Shown here one piece after another: positions 7,158-14,275 of a stretch of DNA of 37,105 nucleotides. The DNA lies in NCBI GenBank assembly GCA_030429455.1, contig JAUIFC010000016.1:1-37105 (forward strand). The letters are read 5' to 3'. Position 1 is the first letter of the stretch, and each line of letters starts with the position of its first letter. Position numbers and translations under genes: made by a program. A model generated the notes under the pieces. It worked only from the letters and a program-made list of their open reading frames with translations. It was not told where the DNA came from and did not search any database. This DNA is from Bacteroidia bacterium. GTDB lineage: Bacteria > Bacteroidota > Bacteroidia > Flavobacteriales > Flavobacteriaceae.

Positions 7158-8261
7158 TTAATAAATATCGAATTCCACCCACACAGAACCATGATCTGAA
7201 GCTTGATTTGTCCAGTGGGTAACTGTATCAAATTGGTTTTCTATTGAAACGTCGCCATCGGAATTTGTAGTTAGTTTTTTTAAATTATAAATCCCTCTTC
7301 TTTCTACACCCGAGTCTTTGAAATATCTTTTTAATCCTTCAGAAATAAGTAGGTAATCTATTTGTTCAAAACTGTTATAATGATAGGTCCAACGTTTGGA
7401 GAAATCATTTCCAAATTTTAGTTCTAAAACATCAAACATTTTATCCATGCTGGTTAATGGACTTAGTGCATCGCTATTTGGAGTGTCATTTAAATCGCCC
7501 GCGACTATTACTAAATCATTGTCCAAATCATAAGATTCATTAAGAATTTCTTTTACTCTTGTGGCTTGCATTTTTCTTTTTGCATTTGATGTCCCATCTG
7601 GATCGTAGGCTTTGCTTTTAAAATGATTTACAAGAACAAAGATTGACTTATCCTCTGATATCTTGACTTCTAGCTCTAAACAATCCCTACTAAAAACTCT
7701 TTTGTTGGATATCCTGTCATAAATATGAGTCTTAATAATTCCAAAATTATATTTACTCATTACTCCAACATCAATCCCTCTTCTGTCATTGGCATCAATT
7801 AGCATTTCATATTTATATTTATAATTAAGAAGACTGGCGTCAAATGCCTTCAATGAAATTCTATTATCAGCTTCAATTACACAAGTAATATCTGCATCTA
7901 CAGATTTAATTACTTTAGCAGTATTTTTTCTGGCCATGTCAGAGTATTTTGCTTTTTTAAATTCAATCGATCCATCCCAATCACTTATCCCGTTCGCTCT
8001 GACTCCCACAATCTTCCAACCCCGTTTCTTGAATAATTTTCCTCTATCTTCTCTAATATATATGTACTCCTTTAATTCTTTATGTAGGTTAATAATTTTA
8101 TCTTTTCTGTTTTGCGTATAAAGATTCTCCTTTAAAATTGACTTTAAATTACTAATCTTCTGCATAATTTCATCTCCAAAGTATTTATCTTTAAAGTTGA
8201 ACACTTTGGGTCTCTCAAAAAGATTCTCTGCGTTAAAGGCTGCTACTTTTATTGCCGTCAT
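7158..8261 (-). CDS. Endonuclease/exonuclease/phosphatase (EEP) family hydrolase, last gene of the CD-NTase operon
   Basis: A 367-residue protein without a signal peptide. It carries the EEP (DNase I-like) catalytic set in order: FNAEN near residue 10, CVIEAD at about 130, NDRRGIDVGVMSK, VNHFKSK, AGDLNDTP at about 255, QIDYLLIS and SDHG near the C-terminus. All metal-binding and catalytic residues appear intact. The Lys/Arg-rich insertion at about 45-90 is unusual. It follows the patatin gene by 50 bp on the same strand with no separate palindrome, so it probably belongs to the same operon. EEP enzymes cut nucleic acids or phosphoesters; here a defence nuclease or a phosphodiesterase acting on the cyclic-nucleotide signal are both possible (inference). 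The CDS is certain, the substrate unknown. Confidence 0.85.
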   Translation of the reverse strand: MTAIKVAAFNAENLFERPKVFNFKDKYFGDEIMQKISNLKSILKENLYTQNRKDKIINLHKELKEYIYIREDRGKLFKKRGWKIVGVRANGISDWDGSIEFKKAKYSDMARKNTAKVIKSVDADITCVIEADNRISLKAFDASLLNYKYKYEMLIDANDRRGIDVGVMSKYNFGIIKTHIYDRISNKRVFSRDCLELEVKISEDKSIFVLVNHFKSKAYDPDGTSNAKRKMQATRVKEILNESYDLDNDLVIVAGDLNDTPNSDALSPLTSMDKMFDVLELKFGNDFSKRWTYHYNSFEQIDYLLISEGLKRYFKDSGVERRGIYNLKKLTTNSDGDVSIENQFDTVTHWTNQASDHGSVWVEFDIY

Positions 8262-8292
8262 GATTTATGATTTTGGTGGTATTTTAGTTATT

Positions 8293-8318
8293 GATTTAAA
8301 CCTAATAAGGTTTAAATC
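8293..8318. repeat. Perfect 10-bp inverted repeat over the patatin stop codon
   Basis: GATTTAAACC and GGTTTAAATC are separated by TAATAA. The patatin stop codon (8312-8314) lies inside one arm. There is no T-run after it on the minus strand, so it is at most a weak terminator or a processing/stability element between patatin and the EEP gene. Confidence 0.5.
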
Positions 8319-9217
8319 TGTTTTTCATATCTAGCATAAGATGAACGTCCAAGTTGGAGCATTTTCTTTAGTTTTTTAAAGTCTGATTCTAGCATATTTG
8401 TTCCATGTCTAGGCTCTGGAAAAGAATCACTAATTCTCAGCATATCCAAGTTTGGAAATAGAAGTCTTGATAAAATCGCATTGCTATTTGAGTTGGCTGT
8501 CAAAACTTTTTCAATAAAATTGTAAATAGAAAATAATTTTAAAAATTTATGAAATAAACCAGACGTCTTTTCTACATAATGACCTACTCCTACATTCAAT
8601 AAACTAATATTGGCTTCATCATATTTCAATGCTTTATAGGCATCTATCATTGAGTACAAAGTCGAATTATTAGCTATAAATCCACCATCGACTACATCAA
8701 TCTTACCATGATGATCGGTGTTTATTTTTATTTTTTCAAAAAATGGATATGCGGCACTAGAACATCTAACTGCTGTCTCTATAGTGCAACCAAACCCTGG
8801 TTTAAAAGATTGCTTCATTCCATGAGCCTGGTTAATATTGGTTTTAAAGACTAAAGGTTTCTGTGTTTCAAAATTTAATGCTACTATTCCTACATGTGTT
8901 TTAAAGTTGTCAAACTTTTTATCCCCAAAAATAATTTTAGCCTCTTTTTCTAACGACTTACTCCTAGCCTTTCTGGACTTTTTATTCATTATTTTTGGAA
9001 TTAATTCTAAGTATAGATTTTCAATATCCTTAACCTTATAACCCAAGGCTATCAATGCTGCAATTATTGACCTAGTACTAGTCCCAAATACCAAACCAAA
9101 ATGCTGGTAGATGGGACTTCCTAGCCTCAACTCTAATTCTTTTAGGACACCTATGGTATAGACGTCTTTTGAACCTCCACCATCTAAGACAAGTATATTC
9201 AATTTATTTCCAGACAA
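8312..9217 (-). CDS. Patatin-like phospholipase (CapV-type CBASS effector), two active-site glycines replaced
   Basis: A 301-residue patatin domain protein. DGGG at 12-15 begins the oxyanion hole, GTSTRS at 45-50 holds the nucleophile Ser47, and DGG at 177-179 holds the catalytic Asp. In CBASS, patatin effectors are switched on by a cyclic nucleotide and degrade membrane phospholipids. Its ATG at 9217 overlaps the end of the CD-NTase frame by 19 bp, typical of a coupled effector-cyclase pair. Two residues normally invariant are changed: residue 18 (GGGxKG) is Asp (GAC, 9164-9166) and residue 49 (GxSxG) is Arg (AGG, 9071-9073). Each is one G-to-A step from a Gly codon. Ser and Asp remain, but the enzyme is likely weak or dead as written. 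The family call is certain; the CapV role is inferred from the neighbour. Confidence 0.85.
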   Translation of the reverse strand: MSGNKLNILVLDGGGSKDVYTIGVLKELELRLGSPIYQHFGLVFGTSTRSIIAALIALGYKVKDIENLYLELIPKIMNKKSRKARSKSLEKEAKIIFGDKKFDNFKTHVGIVALNFETQKPLVFKTNINQAHGMKQSFKPGFGCTIETAVRCSSAAYPFFEKIKINTDHHGKIDVVDGGFIANNSTLYSMIDAYKALKYDEANISLLNVGVGHYVEKTSGLFHKFLKLFSIYNFIEKVLTANSNSNAILSRLLFPNLDMLRISDSFPEPRHGTNMLESDFKKLKKMLQLGRSSYARYEKQI

Positions 9218-10128
9218 TTATACTCACTCCAAAATTTAATTAATTGAGAAATGAAATGTGAAGCACTATTTAAATTCCATTGTTGTTCTCCAGTTCCAAA
9301 TAATTTTCGTTGCTCATTTTGAACTACGTAATTAGATATAGATCCGTCTTTGTTGTCTCTATAGAATTGATTAATAATATTTACAATAATTTCAGACAAA
9401 TTATTTTCTCTGAAATTTTCATTGCTTGAATTATACATTAGGCATTCTAGAAAATAGGACGGCGCTAGTTCCTTGTCAATATAACCTTTACTAAGCATTG
9501 CCGCCTTCATATTTTTAAGTATCCTCACTGAAGGCTTGAACCTATTATTTGTATTTTTATTTTTTAAACTTCCATTTGTCAGATGATCCTTTGGATAATT
9601 TATAATTGTTTTTTTTGGGTTATCATACTCCGTATTAAATAGGATTCCTTCAATATAATCATGCTTATTGAATGATGAATAGGTTTTATATTTTCAATAT
9701 GGATTACAAACTACTACATCACAATCTAGCCTATTTCCATTACCTTTTACGAGAATAGCCTTGTTTCCATTCTTTACAATTTGACTACCATAACATTCTC
9801 TTAATTGTTCGATAACAGCGAGTTTAAATTCAGCAAGGGAATACTTAGCACCTTCAAAATCCCTTTCAAAATTTAATCGCTCGTCAAATGAAAGTGCCGA
9901 TAAATTTTTTGAAAATATTGATCTAAATTCTACTACAAGATCAACATCACTATTCCCATAAATATTTGTGTAATTAGGATAGGATCCTTGCAAGTATGTT
10001 CTATAATGAATATCTTTTTTCCAATTTACTAGCTTAATACAGTTTTCAACGCTTTTGTGAGTAATAGCTGATGATTGTATAGCACCTTGCTTCGACCAAG
10101 TTATTAATTGACTTTCTGGTATAGGCAT
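9199..10128 (-). pseudogene. CD-NTase (cGAS/DncV-like nucleotidyltransferase) with in-frame TGA at codon 145
   Basis: From ATG 10128 (a TTG six bases earlier is also possible) the frame has the nucleotidyltransferase core: GS at 48-49 (LQGSYPNY), the metal pair DVD at 61-63 and a third acidic residue in LDCDVVV (about 135-137). TGA at 9694-9696 follows CNPY. The same frame stays open for 164 more codons to 9199, including the helical C-terminal domain (PSYFLECLMYN, then FISQLIKFW). The full length of 309 residues fits the family. CD-NTases make cyclic oligonucleotides that activate CBASS effectors, here the overlapping patatin gene. As written, only a core fragment would be made. CGA or TGG to TGA would explain it. 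I saw no frameshift. Confidence 0.8.
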
Positions 10129-10153
10129 CTTCAAACTTTAGCAATAATATAAG

Positions 10154-10489
10154 CTAATGGACAATCAATATTTCTGAATCGTCAATTGTCGCTAGCTTCT
10201 TACCTTTTGGGTCTAGTATTATTATGCTTTGATAATCCCCCGGCCTCCCTTGCTGGGTATAATGAACTCGGACTATTGTTTCTCCAGGATCTCTTGGTAT
10301 GTGAATGTGCTTTTCCTCTAATATTAAAATCAATATAGGGGGCAAAGATTTCTTAATAGAATGAAACTTCAATTCTAGTTCTATTCCTTCAGTTCCTACA
10401 TCAATTTCACCTGTGACGTGAAGCATACTTGGATAACTTCCTGGCATCATATTGTACCAGGCATTCCATTCGGGTGTTTTCATTTTCAT
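10154..10489 (-). CDS. Small beta-rich protein, first gene of the CD-NTase operon
   Basis: A 111-residue soluble protein with no signal peptide or membrane segment. The N-terminus is PEWNAWYNMMPGSYPSMLHV, followed by alternating beta strands (ELELKFHSI, PPILILILEEKHIHI, ETIVRVHYTQQG, QSIIILDPKGKKL). I do not recognise the family. It ends 25 bp before the CD-NTase start and begins the operon behind palindrome copy 5, so it is probably functionally linked to the cyclase-effector pair, perhaps as a regulator, sensor or second partner (inference). It has none of the Cap2/Cap3 (E1/E2, JAB) or HORMA features of type II or III CBASS. The frame is intact. Confidence 0.7.
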   Translation of the reverse strand: MKMKTPEWNAWYNMMPGSYPSMLHVTGEIDVGTEGIELELKFHSIKKSLPPILILILEEKHIHIPRDPGETIVRVHYTQQGRPGDYQSIIILDPKGKKLATIDDSEILIVH

Positions 10490-10584
10490 AATTCAAAAAT
10501 TTATTAGTTATGTTTATTTGTTGAAATTGCCTTAAGAAATACGTGTAAAATATTGCATTATTGATAAGACATATTTAATTATCT

Positions 10585-10636
10585 TAAATTTCGAGAATAT
10601 TAAAGCAAATCACAATACAGGAATTCCTGCATTTTT
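10585..10636 (-). promoter_or_regulatory. Palindromic operator/promoter, copy 5 (CD-NTase/patatin operon)
   Basis: The perfect palindrome CAGGAATTCCTG is at 10618-10629 (one symmetrical change from CGGG/CCCG) with the GCATTTTT arm to its right. On the gene strand TTTA (10585-10588) is 30-33 nt after the half-site. The leader to the ATG at 10489 is long (about 95 bp). It lies back to back with copy 6; the palindrome centres are 124 bp apart. Confidence 0.65.
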
Positions 10637-10734
10637 AGTTTTTATTCAATAGCACAGTGATTATAGACTTAACAAACTGATAACATGAATGTTATACTAC
10701 AGCCTTAACTAGAATATTGAAAAATATTTAGGAA

Positions 10735-10786
10735 AAAATTGCGGGATTTCCCGTATTTTATATTAGGTGCAGGACCAATATATTTA
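10735..10786 (+). promoter_or_regulatory. Palindromic operator/promoter, copy 6 (signalling operon)
   Basis: CGGGATTTCCCG at 10742-10753 is preceded by the AAAAAATTG arm. TATATTTA at 10779-10786 is a near-consensus -7 box (TAnnTTTG) with its last four bases 30-33 nt after the half-site, 29 bp before the ATG at 10816. It drives the operon that encodes the histidine kinase and response regulator, so autoregulation is likely. Confidence 0.7.
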
Positions 10787-10815
10787 CCCATATAAATAAT
10801 TAAAAACAAATTTTT

Positions 10816-11130
10816 ATGAGCGTAAATCAAAATTCAGGAACTGTAATTTCTTTAAACGATGCTAAAGATTACACACACACTTTTCAGCAGAAACATCCTA
10901 ACTAAAAAAAGGCTTACTTTGTAGGCGCAAAAAATGTTGAGATGATTTTAAAACAAGAGGGCTGTATAGGTATTCGTATATATGACGGACAACATATTGA
11001 TACGAATAACGAAAATAGAGTCCTAGTCGGTGTAAGTGAAAACGGAGAGGATATGACTAGTGGTATTATAGTTGAAGAGCTTGTTCCCTGCCCAGCAAAA
11101 TGTCCTCAAAACAGTCCATTAATTAAATAG
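10816..11130 (+). pseudogene. Small Cys-containing protein heading the signalling operon, in-frame TAA at codon 30
   Basis: From ATG 10816 the frame encodes 104 residues with one stop, TAA at 10903-10905, after HPN. Downstream in the same frame are QEGCIGIRIYDG, NRVLVGVSENGEDMTSGI and a C-terminus with CPAKCPQNS. The pattern GCxGIRIY ... LVGV ... DM ... CPxxCP resembles small proteins of unknown function that I recall from other Bacteroidota; that is memory, not a search. There is no signal peptide. CAA, GAA or AAA to TAA would each restore the frame. Translation from the internal ATG at 10942 would give only 62 residues. It lies between the autoregulatory palindrome and the 7-TM gene and could be a signal, antagonist or target of the kinase. 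Confidence 0.6.
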
Positions 11131-11137
11131 ACTTATA

Positions 11138-11797
11138 TTGTATAAAATTCTCTTATATGGAACTTTGATATTGGGAATGTTACCATTAATTTTAATTCTG
11201 ATTAAGATTAGAAGATTTGAAATAAGTAAGCCAATTTCACCATTCATTTGGCTTACTTTTTTTGCTACTTTATATGAATATATCTTTACCATAGTACTAA
11301 AGAATGATTCAATTTATTGGTTTCAGGCATATCCTTTACTTTCATTTTTGACCATATATTATTTTTTTTTCAAGGAGCTTAATATTCGAAATAAGATAAC
11401 AAAAGGCATGATTACTATTTCATTTATGTTGTCCTATTTTGTATCTTTTTTATTCTTAGAACAAGACATTTTTATTTCATCTTCTGTAAATCGAATATTT
11501 ATTTCGTTTTTTGTTTTTGTCTGCACAATAATCTGGTTCAAAAAGAAATTTGACGATCTTATTAGCGTCGAAGTCTTCAATAAAAATGAATTCAGTAATT
11601 TATGGGAAATAAGTAGTTTTTATTTTGTCACAGGATTATTTCTTTACTATAGTACTACATTCTTATTGTTTTTATCCAGTAATGTCATTTTTAAAAGTGA
11701 TTTGTATTTCTACGATTTCTGGCTCATAAACATATTTGCTACATTAGTGCTGAGGATTTTATTAATTATTTCAGTATGGAAAATGAAGAAGGCTTAA
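11138..11797 (+). CDS. Seven-transmembrane protein, probable sensor partner of the kinase
   Basis: A 219-residue, strongly hydrophobic protein with about seven membrane segments (near residues 4-22, 34-55, 60-78, 87-107, 118-135, 158-182 and 190-214) and short loops. The likely start is TTG at 11138, seven bases after the previous stop; an ATG 14 codons later would cut the first segment. It overlaps the kinase gene by 22 bp, showing tight coupling. The kinase has only one membrane segment and no sensing domain, so this protein may detect the signal for it (inference). I do not recognise a named family. Confidence 0.7.
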   Translation: MYKILLYGTLILGMLPLILILIKIRRFEISKPISPFIWLTFFATLYEYIFTIVLKNDSIYWFQAYPLLSFLTIYYFFFKELNIRNKITKGMITISFMLSYFVSFLFLEQDIFISSSVNRIFISFFVFVCTIIWFKKKFDDLISVEVFNKNEFSNLWEISSFYFVTGLFLYYSTTFLLFLSSNVIFKSDLYFYDFWLINIFATLVLRILLIISVWKMKKA

Positions 11798-12543
11798 AGA
11801 TATTATTTTGGATTGGCACCACCGTAATGCTTTTGCTGGGATTAGGACTCTTAATTATTTCTCTCATCTACCATAAAAAAGCAAGCAGTATAAAACAAAA
11901 AGAGGCTGCCAATCTTCTTAAGGCTACTTTAGAGACAGAAAAAAAAGAGCGAGACACACTGGCTTCAGATATTCACGATGGTGTAAAAGGTGATATTGGT
12001 GCACTAAAAAACTATATCACTATTTTAGAAGGCATGGCGAATAGTGCCATTGAGCAGGAAATTCTTAATGAAATCAAGCTTGCGCTTGACAGTACAATGA
12101 CCAGCATTAAGTCTATTAATTATAATTTGATGCCACCTTTACTTCAAACTGGTGGATTTATTGCAGCTGTAAATGACTATTTTCAAAGAATAGAAAAATT
12201 TAATTCTATTAAAACCTCATTAATAGACGATTCTAAAGGATTTAGCCTCAACACTTCTGATTCTTACCAATTATTTCGAGTAATCCAGGAAATGACGACT
12301 AACACCATAAATCACAACACAAGTGATAGTATATCTCTAAACATATCCAATAATGAAACTGGGCTAAATTTAGAATTTATGGACAATGGGCAACACTTTG
12401 ATTTTTTTAAAAGAATAAAAGAATCAACTGGTATGGGTTTGAAGAATATCATATCGAGATTAAACTATATTAATGCAAAATTATTACAGGAAGAATCTAT
12501 AGAAGGGAATCATTTTATCATTGAAATTAATAGCAAAAAATGA
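11776..12543 (+). CDS. HisKA_3-type sensor histidine kinase
   Basis: A 255-residue protein with one transmembrane segment at about 10-32 and a coiled coil at about 37-60. The dimerisation/phosphoacceptor helix follows, with LASDIHDGV, where His67 would be phosphorylated. The HATPase domain comes after that: N box in EMTTNTINH at about 175, G1 DNG in FMDNGQ and G2 TGMGLKN. It is short and lacks any periplasmic or PAS domain, so sensing must come through the membrane helix or the overlapping 7-TM protein. The stop TGA overlaps the ATG of the response regulator gene (ATGA), so the two are translationally coupled. All catalytic motifs look intact. Confidence 0.9.
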   Translation: MENEEGLKILFWIGTTVMLLLGLGLLIISLIYHKKASSIKQKEAANLLKATLETEKKERDTLASDIHDGVKGDIGALKNYITILEGMANSAIEQEILNEIKLALDSTMTSIKSINYNLMPPLLQTGGFIAAVNDYFQRIEKFNSIKTSLIDDSKGFSLNTSDSYQLFRVIQEMTTNTINHNTSDSISLNISNNETGLNLEFMDNGQHFDFFKRIKESTGMGLKNIISRLNYINAKLLQEESIEGNHFIIEINSKK

Positions 12544-13196
12544 AAATAAAAGTAGGTATTACAGATGACCATGAACTCTTCAGGAAAAGTTTAAAACTAC
12601 TTGTAAATGCTTTTGAAAACATGGAAGTGGTTCTTGAGGCTTCCAATGGGATAGACTTATTACATCAAATAACTAAAATTGATATCGATGTACTTCTTTT
12701 AGATATACAAATGCCAAAAATGAATGGAATTGAAGCTTGCAAACACTTAAATAGAATAAAACCAGATCTAAAGATTTTAATCTTAACACACTTAGATAAA
12801 GTAACGACAATAAGCCAAGTATTAAATCTTGGGATAAATGGATACTTTACCAAAAACGCAAATCCTAATGATCTAAAAAATGCCATCTTACAGGTAGATG
12901 GTAATGGATTTTATTATGAAAAGGACCTTACTCCTATTATTGAGTATATGAAAAGAAATCCATTAAATATTCCTAAATCGCAAAAAACAGTCAAACTAAG
13001 TAAAAGGCAGCTAGAAATAATAAAGTTGACCATTCAAGAATTTAGTGGTAATGAAATTGCAGATTTGTTATGTATTAGCCCAAAAACAGTTGAACGACAT
13101 AAACAAATCTTAATGGATAAAACTGACTCAAGCAATTTTATTGGTGTGATTAGATTTGCAATTGTGCATAATCTTATTTCAGTATATCAGTTGTAG
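12540..13196 (+). CDS. NarL/FixJ-type response regulator
   Basis: A 218-residue protein with a receiver domain at 1-120 (acidic pair DD at 9-10, phosphoacceptor Asp55 in LLLDIQMP, conserved Lys in YFTKNA). A LuxR/GerE helix-turn-helix lies at about 150-210 (LSKRQLEIIKL ... ISPKTVERHKQILMDK). It is the cognate partner of the kinase it overlaps. NarL-type regulators bind as dimers to inverted repeats. It is the only transcription factor in the window, which makes it the leading candidate to bind the six TGCGGGA-type palindromes, including the one that drives its own operon (inference). Confidence 0.92.
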   Translation: MKIKVGITDDHELFRKSLKLLVNAFENMEVVLEASNGIDLLHQITKIDIDVLLLDIQMPKMNGIEACKHLNRIKPDLKILILTHLDKVTTISQVLNLGINGYFTKNANPNDLKNAILQVDGNGFYYEKDLTPIIEYMKRNPLNIPKSQKTVKLSKRQLEIIKLTIQEFSGNEIADLLCISPKTVERHKQILMDKTDSSNFIGVIRFAIVHNLISVYQL

Positions 13197-13281
13197 GGCA
13201 TTCACCCAAATAAAATACTAAAATCTGAGCTTTCTTTTCGGCTTTTGACAATATTCTATAAGTTGCAAAAAAATCATCGTT

Positions 13282-13824
13282 TTATCTTTCTTCAATTGAA
13301 CTTAAATTGTTGACTTTTACATAAGTTCTAACATATTCCACATCTGAAAAGACGTTATTCATAAAGTTCTTAAATTTTGGCACTTCTAAAATTTTAACCG
13401 CATTTTTAAATCCTTCTTCATATTTAATGCCCTTCACCATTTCATTTTTCTGAAATTCTCTATATCTACATTTCATCCAATAACAATATGTATTGCCGTC
13501 AATATACCCTTTATTAAAGTATTGCCATTGCTCTAATTGCAAATTCCAGAAACGATTGTAATACTCTTGAACAGGGATTATATCATCAAGAGCTTCTTTC
13601 TTATAGTCATAAATTATTTTATCATACCTGCTCTGGAATGAGTTCATTAAGTCAATAGATTTTAACTCTTGATTATATTCGAGATTGGTTCGTTCAATTT
13701 CCACAACTGTCAGCAAGCTAGAAATAGCAATCGCGAATGATAGAATTGTGAAAATTGGTACTGACCAATAATAAAACAATTTGCCATTGTTCATATTAAA
13801 GAAGCTTTTTATTTGAAACAGCAT
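13282..13824 (-). CDS. Membrane-anchored protein of unknown function
   Basis: A 180-residue protein with one membrane segment at about residues 18-41 (YYWSVPIFTILSFAIAISSLL). A cytoplasmic or periplasmic helical domain rich in Tyr, Asn, Glu and Lys follows, with no recognised motif. It stands alone: the response regulator ends convergently 85 bp away, and the upstream side leads into a transposase remnant. No palindrome lies in front of it. I do not recognise a family. Confidence 0.6.
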   Translation of the reverse strand: MLFQIKSFFNMNNGKLFYYWSVPIFTILSFAIAISSLLTVVEIERTNLEYNQELKSIDLMNSFQSRYDKIIYDYKKEALDDIIPVQEYYNRFWNLQLEQWQYFNKGYIDGNTYCYWMKCRYREFQKNEMVKGIKYEEGFKNAVKILEVPKFKNFMNNVFSDVEYVRTYVKVNNLSSIEER

Positions 13825-13889
13825 TTCTTGGATATATATAGTTTAAAATTGTTTCTGCTTCTGCAATTCTGAATACAGGCTCAAATTAA

Positions 13890-14084
13890 TGGCGCATTCA
13901 ATTTCGTACCGCAACAAATAGTATTAAACATCACTTTGATACTATACTAAAATTCTTTGATAATAGAAATACAAACGCTAGTGCAGAATCGTTTAATTCC
14001 AAAATCAAACTCTTTAGAGCTAACCAGAGAGGTGTTAGAGATACACAATTCTTCCTATTTAGATTAGAGAAACTATTTGCTTAA
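13890..14084 (+). pseudogene. C-terminal remnant of a DDE transposase (ISAon1-like)
   Basis: The frame has 64 sense codons after an upstream in-frame stop (13887-13889) and ends in TAA at 14082. It contains FFDNRNTNASAESFNSKIK and then FRANQRGVRDTQFFLFRL, the usual C-terminal end of Bacteroidota DDE transposases of the ISAon1-like group, with the catalytic-type Glu in AESFN. The rest of the transposase is missing and no terminal repeats are visible. It is a relic showing that mobile DNA has been active next to the tRNA genes. Confidence 0.6.
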
Positions 14085-14198
14085 TCCCCATAAAATTTAC
14101 TTGATCCATAAACAGTCAAATACACCAAAAAGAATAAATCTATTAAGAGGCCTTAGAATTTACATACATAGGCCAACAAAAAGTGTTTTTAATCAAAT

Positions 14199-14217
14199 GT
14201 CGGCACTATGTCGGCAC
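14199..14217. repeat. Tandem TGTCGGCAC direct repeat beside the tRNA genes
   Basis: TGTCGGCAC occurs at 14199-14207 and again at 14209-14217, two bases apart. The unit is GC-rich compared with its surroundings and lies about 60 bp from the 3' end of tRNA-Leu. It may be an integrase binding-site remnant of an element that used the tRNA as target; no integrase gene is present in the window. Confidence 0.5.
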
Positions 14218-14236
14218 AAAAGAGAGTATTGAACAA

Positions 14237-14274
14237 AAAAGGCCTTAATAATCAAATGATTAAAAAGACCTTTT
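14237..14274 (-). terminator. Terminator hairpin after the tRNA-Gly/tRNA-Leu unit
   Basis: An 18-base stem with two mismatches (AAAAGGTCTTTTTAATCA pairing with the AAGGCCTTTT-containing arm) and a short AT loop, ending in a T-run on the minus strand. It begins right behind the 3' end of tRNA-Leu. Confidence 0.65.
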
Positions 14275-14275
14275 G

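Noticed and set aside
1769..10905. Reassigned TGA codon or selenocysteine as an explanation for the in-frame stops
   Set aside because: TGA is used as the real end of the histidine kinase gene (12541-12543) and of the CD-NTase gene (9199-9201). One of the four internal stops is TAA. No suitable stem-loop was seen after the TGA codons.
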